Origin: Bordetella parapertussis
GTDB lineage: Bacteria; Pseudomonadota; Gammaproteobacteria; Burkholderiales; Burkholderiaceae_B
NCBI GenBank assembly: GCA_943331855.1
Contig: CALQNE010000144.1
Location: forward strand, 1-8,717
Reading direction: 5' to 3'
Length of the DNA stretch: 8,717 nucleotides
The notes beneath the pieces were generated by a model. The model made no database searches, was not told the DNA's origin, and saw only the letters and a list, made by a program, of their open reading frames with translations. This document shows positions 6,765 through 8,717 of this stretch, in pieces (the stretch's first letter is position 1; every line of letters starts with the position of its first letter). A program made the position numbers and the translations under genes.

Positions 6765-7778
6765 ATGCACAGATTCACTACTGGTCTACTGAACGCCTCG
6801 ACGCTCGTGCGCAGCCTAAGCGTCGCCGCACTGAGCCTGAGCTTATTGGGTACCTGCGCAATCGCAAGCGACACCGCCGAGGGTTTCCCCAACCGTGCCA
6901 TCAATATCACGGTGACATTTCCGCCAGGCGGCGGCACTGACATTTTGGCCCGGCTCATTGGCAATGCCTTGACAGAGACTCTGGGGCACGCCGCTGTCGT
7001 TGAAAACAAGCCCGGCGCAAGCGGAAATCTAGGCTCAAAGTACGTCGCTGAACGCGCGCCTGATGGCTACTCGCTCTTGATGGTCAACAGTTCGTTCGCC
7101 ATCAACCCCGCCGTCTTCGCCACAATGCCCTTTGACCCCAAAAAAGATTTTGCACCGATCATCAATGTGGCATTTATCCCATCGGTACTCGTCGTACCTG
7201 CCAATTCACCCTATAAAAACCTGGCTGAATTACTGACCGCGGCCAAGCCAGTCAAAAACGATGTGTCGTACGGCTCTTGCGGTAACGGAACGCCGCAACA
7301 CTTAGCTGGCGAATCCTTGAACATCTATGCCAAAACGCATGTCACCCACATCCCCTATGGCGGTTGTGGCCCTGCGCTTAAAGATGTGGTGGGCGGGCAA
7401 ATTCCCCTGGCGATCATTACGGCCTCAAGCGCAATGAGCTTGATCAAGGGCGGCAAGCTGCGTGCACTAGCAGTGACATCGGCCCAACGCTTTGGTCAGC
7501 TCCCTGACGTACCTACGGTCGCCGAACAAGGGTATGCCGGCTATGAGCTCAGCCAATGGCACGGTCTGCTTGCGCCGGCCAACACACCACTTGCCATTCA
7601 ACAAAAGCTGTATGACGGTATCAACAAAGCCTTGCAGTTGCCCGCCGTCAAAGACAAACTCAATGGTCTGGGTTACACGCCGGCCAATGACGATCCAGTC
7701 ACTTTCAAAAAGATCATTGACAGCGATATTGATAAATTCGTCAAACTTGCCAAAGAGATCAAGCTAAAGGTTGATTGA
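6765..7778 (+). CDS. Bug-family (tripartite tricarboxylate transporter) periplasmic substrate-binding protein
   Basis: Bug/TctC-type binding proteins capture small organic acids or related ligands in the periplasm, usually for a TctA/TctB permease. No permease gene is visible here, so it looks like one of the many orphan Bug genes of Burkholderiales. The 337-residue precursor has an N-terminal signal peptide with a hydrophobic core (about 17-35). It then shows FPNRAINITVTFPPGGGTDILARL (41-64), VVENKPGASGNLGSKYVAERAPDGYSLLM (78-106), GSCGNGTPQHLAGE (170-183), HIPYGGCGPALKDVVGGQI (195-213), LRALAVTSAQR (232-242) and LPDVPTVAEQGY (246-257). These are the two ligand-binding loops and the conserved C-terminal lobe. 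Cys172 and Cys201 sit one in each loop. The ATG at 6765 is the only good start, although its ribosome site is very weak. The cysteine at residue 31 lacks a proper lipobox. Ligand unknown. Confidence 0.93.
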   Translation: MHRFTTGLLNASTLVRSLSVAALSLSLLGTCAIASDTAEGFPNRAINITVTFPPGGGTDILARLIGNALTETLGHAAVVENKPGASGNLGSKYVAERAPDGYSLLMVNSSFAINPAVFATMPFDPKKDFAPIINVAFIPSVLVVPANSPYKNLAELLTAAKPVKNDVSYGSCGNGTPQHLAGESLNIYAKTHVTHIPYGGCGPALKDVVGGQIPLAIITASSAMSLIKGGKLRALAVTSAQRFGQLPDVPTVAEQGYAGYELSQWHGLLAPANTPLAIQQKLYDGINKALQLPAVKDKLNGLGYTPANDDPVTFKKIIDSDIDKFVKLAKEIKLKVD

Positions 7779-7798
7779 AGCTGCAAGCTTCAATCAAC
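7770..7798. terminator. 13-bp perfect hairpin between convergent genes, possible bidirectional terminator
   Basis: Arms 7770-7782 and 7786-7798 are perfect reverse complements around the loop GCA (7783-7785). The stem contains the stop codon TGA of the binding-protein gene (7776-7778), and it lies 13 bp beyond the aminotransferase stop on the other strand. Neither side carries a convincing T-run (AAACAG on plus, CCTTTAG on minus). The hairpin is therefore certain but intrinsic termination is not; protection of 3' ends is an alternative. Confidence 0.5.
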
Positions 7799-7810
7799 AA
7801 ACAGCCAGGC

Positions 7811-8717
<907 letters not shown>

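Noticed and set aside
6837..6860. Lipoprotein signal in the Bug protein (Cys31)
   Set aside because: The residues before the cysteine (Leu-Gly-Thr) do not fit a lipobox, and Bug proteins are normally cleaved soluble periplasmic proteins.

Overview
The window is a stretch of chromosome from a betaproteobacterium, most likely Burkholderiales near Alcaligenaceae. Three things point there: separate nuoC and nuoD genes (fused in enterobacteria), a Burkholderiales-type 16-strand porin ending in Phe, and an orphan Bug-type (tripartite tricarboxylate) periplasmic binding protein, a family hugely expanded in that group. Base composition is near half G+C by eye, lower than Bordetella or Burkholderia. 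The genus cannot be named from this sequence alone.

Layout. Positions 1-4529 (minus strand) hold the first six genes of the respiratory complex I operon, transcribed leftwards in the order nuoA-B-C-D-E-F. nuoF runs off the left edge. Gaps are short (2 to 59 bp), and nuoE/nuoF overlap as ATGA. A candidate nuo promoter lies in 4530-4620. Just upstream, on the same strand, a highly expressed-looking outer-membrane porin (4709-5890) ends in a strong intrinsic terminator (4621-4655) that insulates it from nuo. The porin has a good Shine-Dalgarno site and an apparently long (about 190 nt) leader. Next to its likely -10 lies a GGGT/ACCC pseudopalindrome.

Positions 6222-7778 (plus strand) hold a PaaI-like hotdog thioesterase and a Bug solute-binding protein. 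The window ends with the C-terminal three quarters of a class I PLP aminotransferase on the minus strand (7811-8717), convergent with the Bug gene. A perfect 13-bp hairpin sits between these two and overlaps the Bug stop codon.

Working together: NuoE, NuoF (and NuoG outside the window) form the NADH-oxidising module. NuoB, C and D form the quinone-reducing connecting module, and NuoA is part of the membrane arm. The remaining genes (porin, thioesterase, binding protein, aminotransferase) are uptake and general metabolic functions with no visible functional tie to complex I. All genes are intact except the two cut by the window edges. I see no mobile element, CRISPR array, tRNA or rRNA, and no clearly novel multi-gene system. 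The points worth a second look are mostly regulatory: hairpins at gene ends, the porin leader and operator-like site, the nuoB-nuoC spacer hairpin, and the porin in place of the usual upstream neighbours of nuo.
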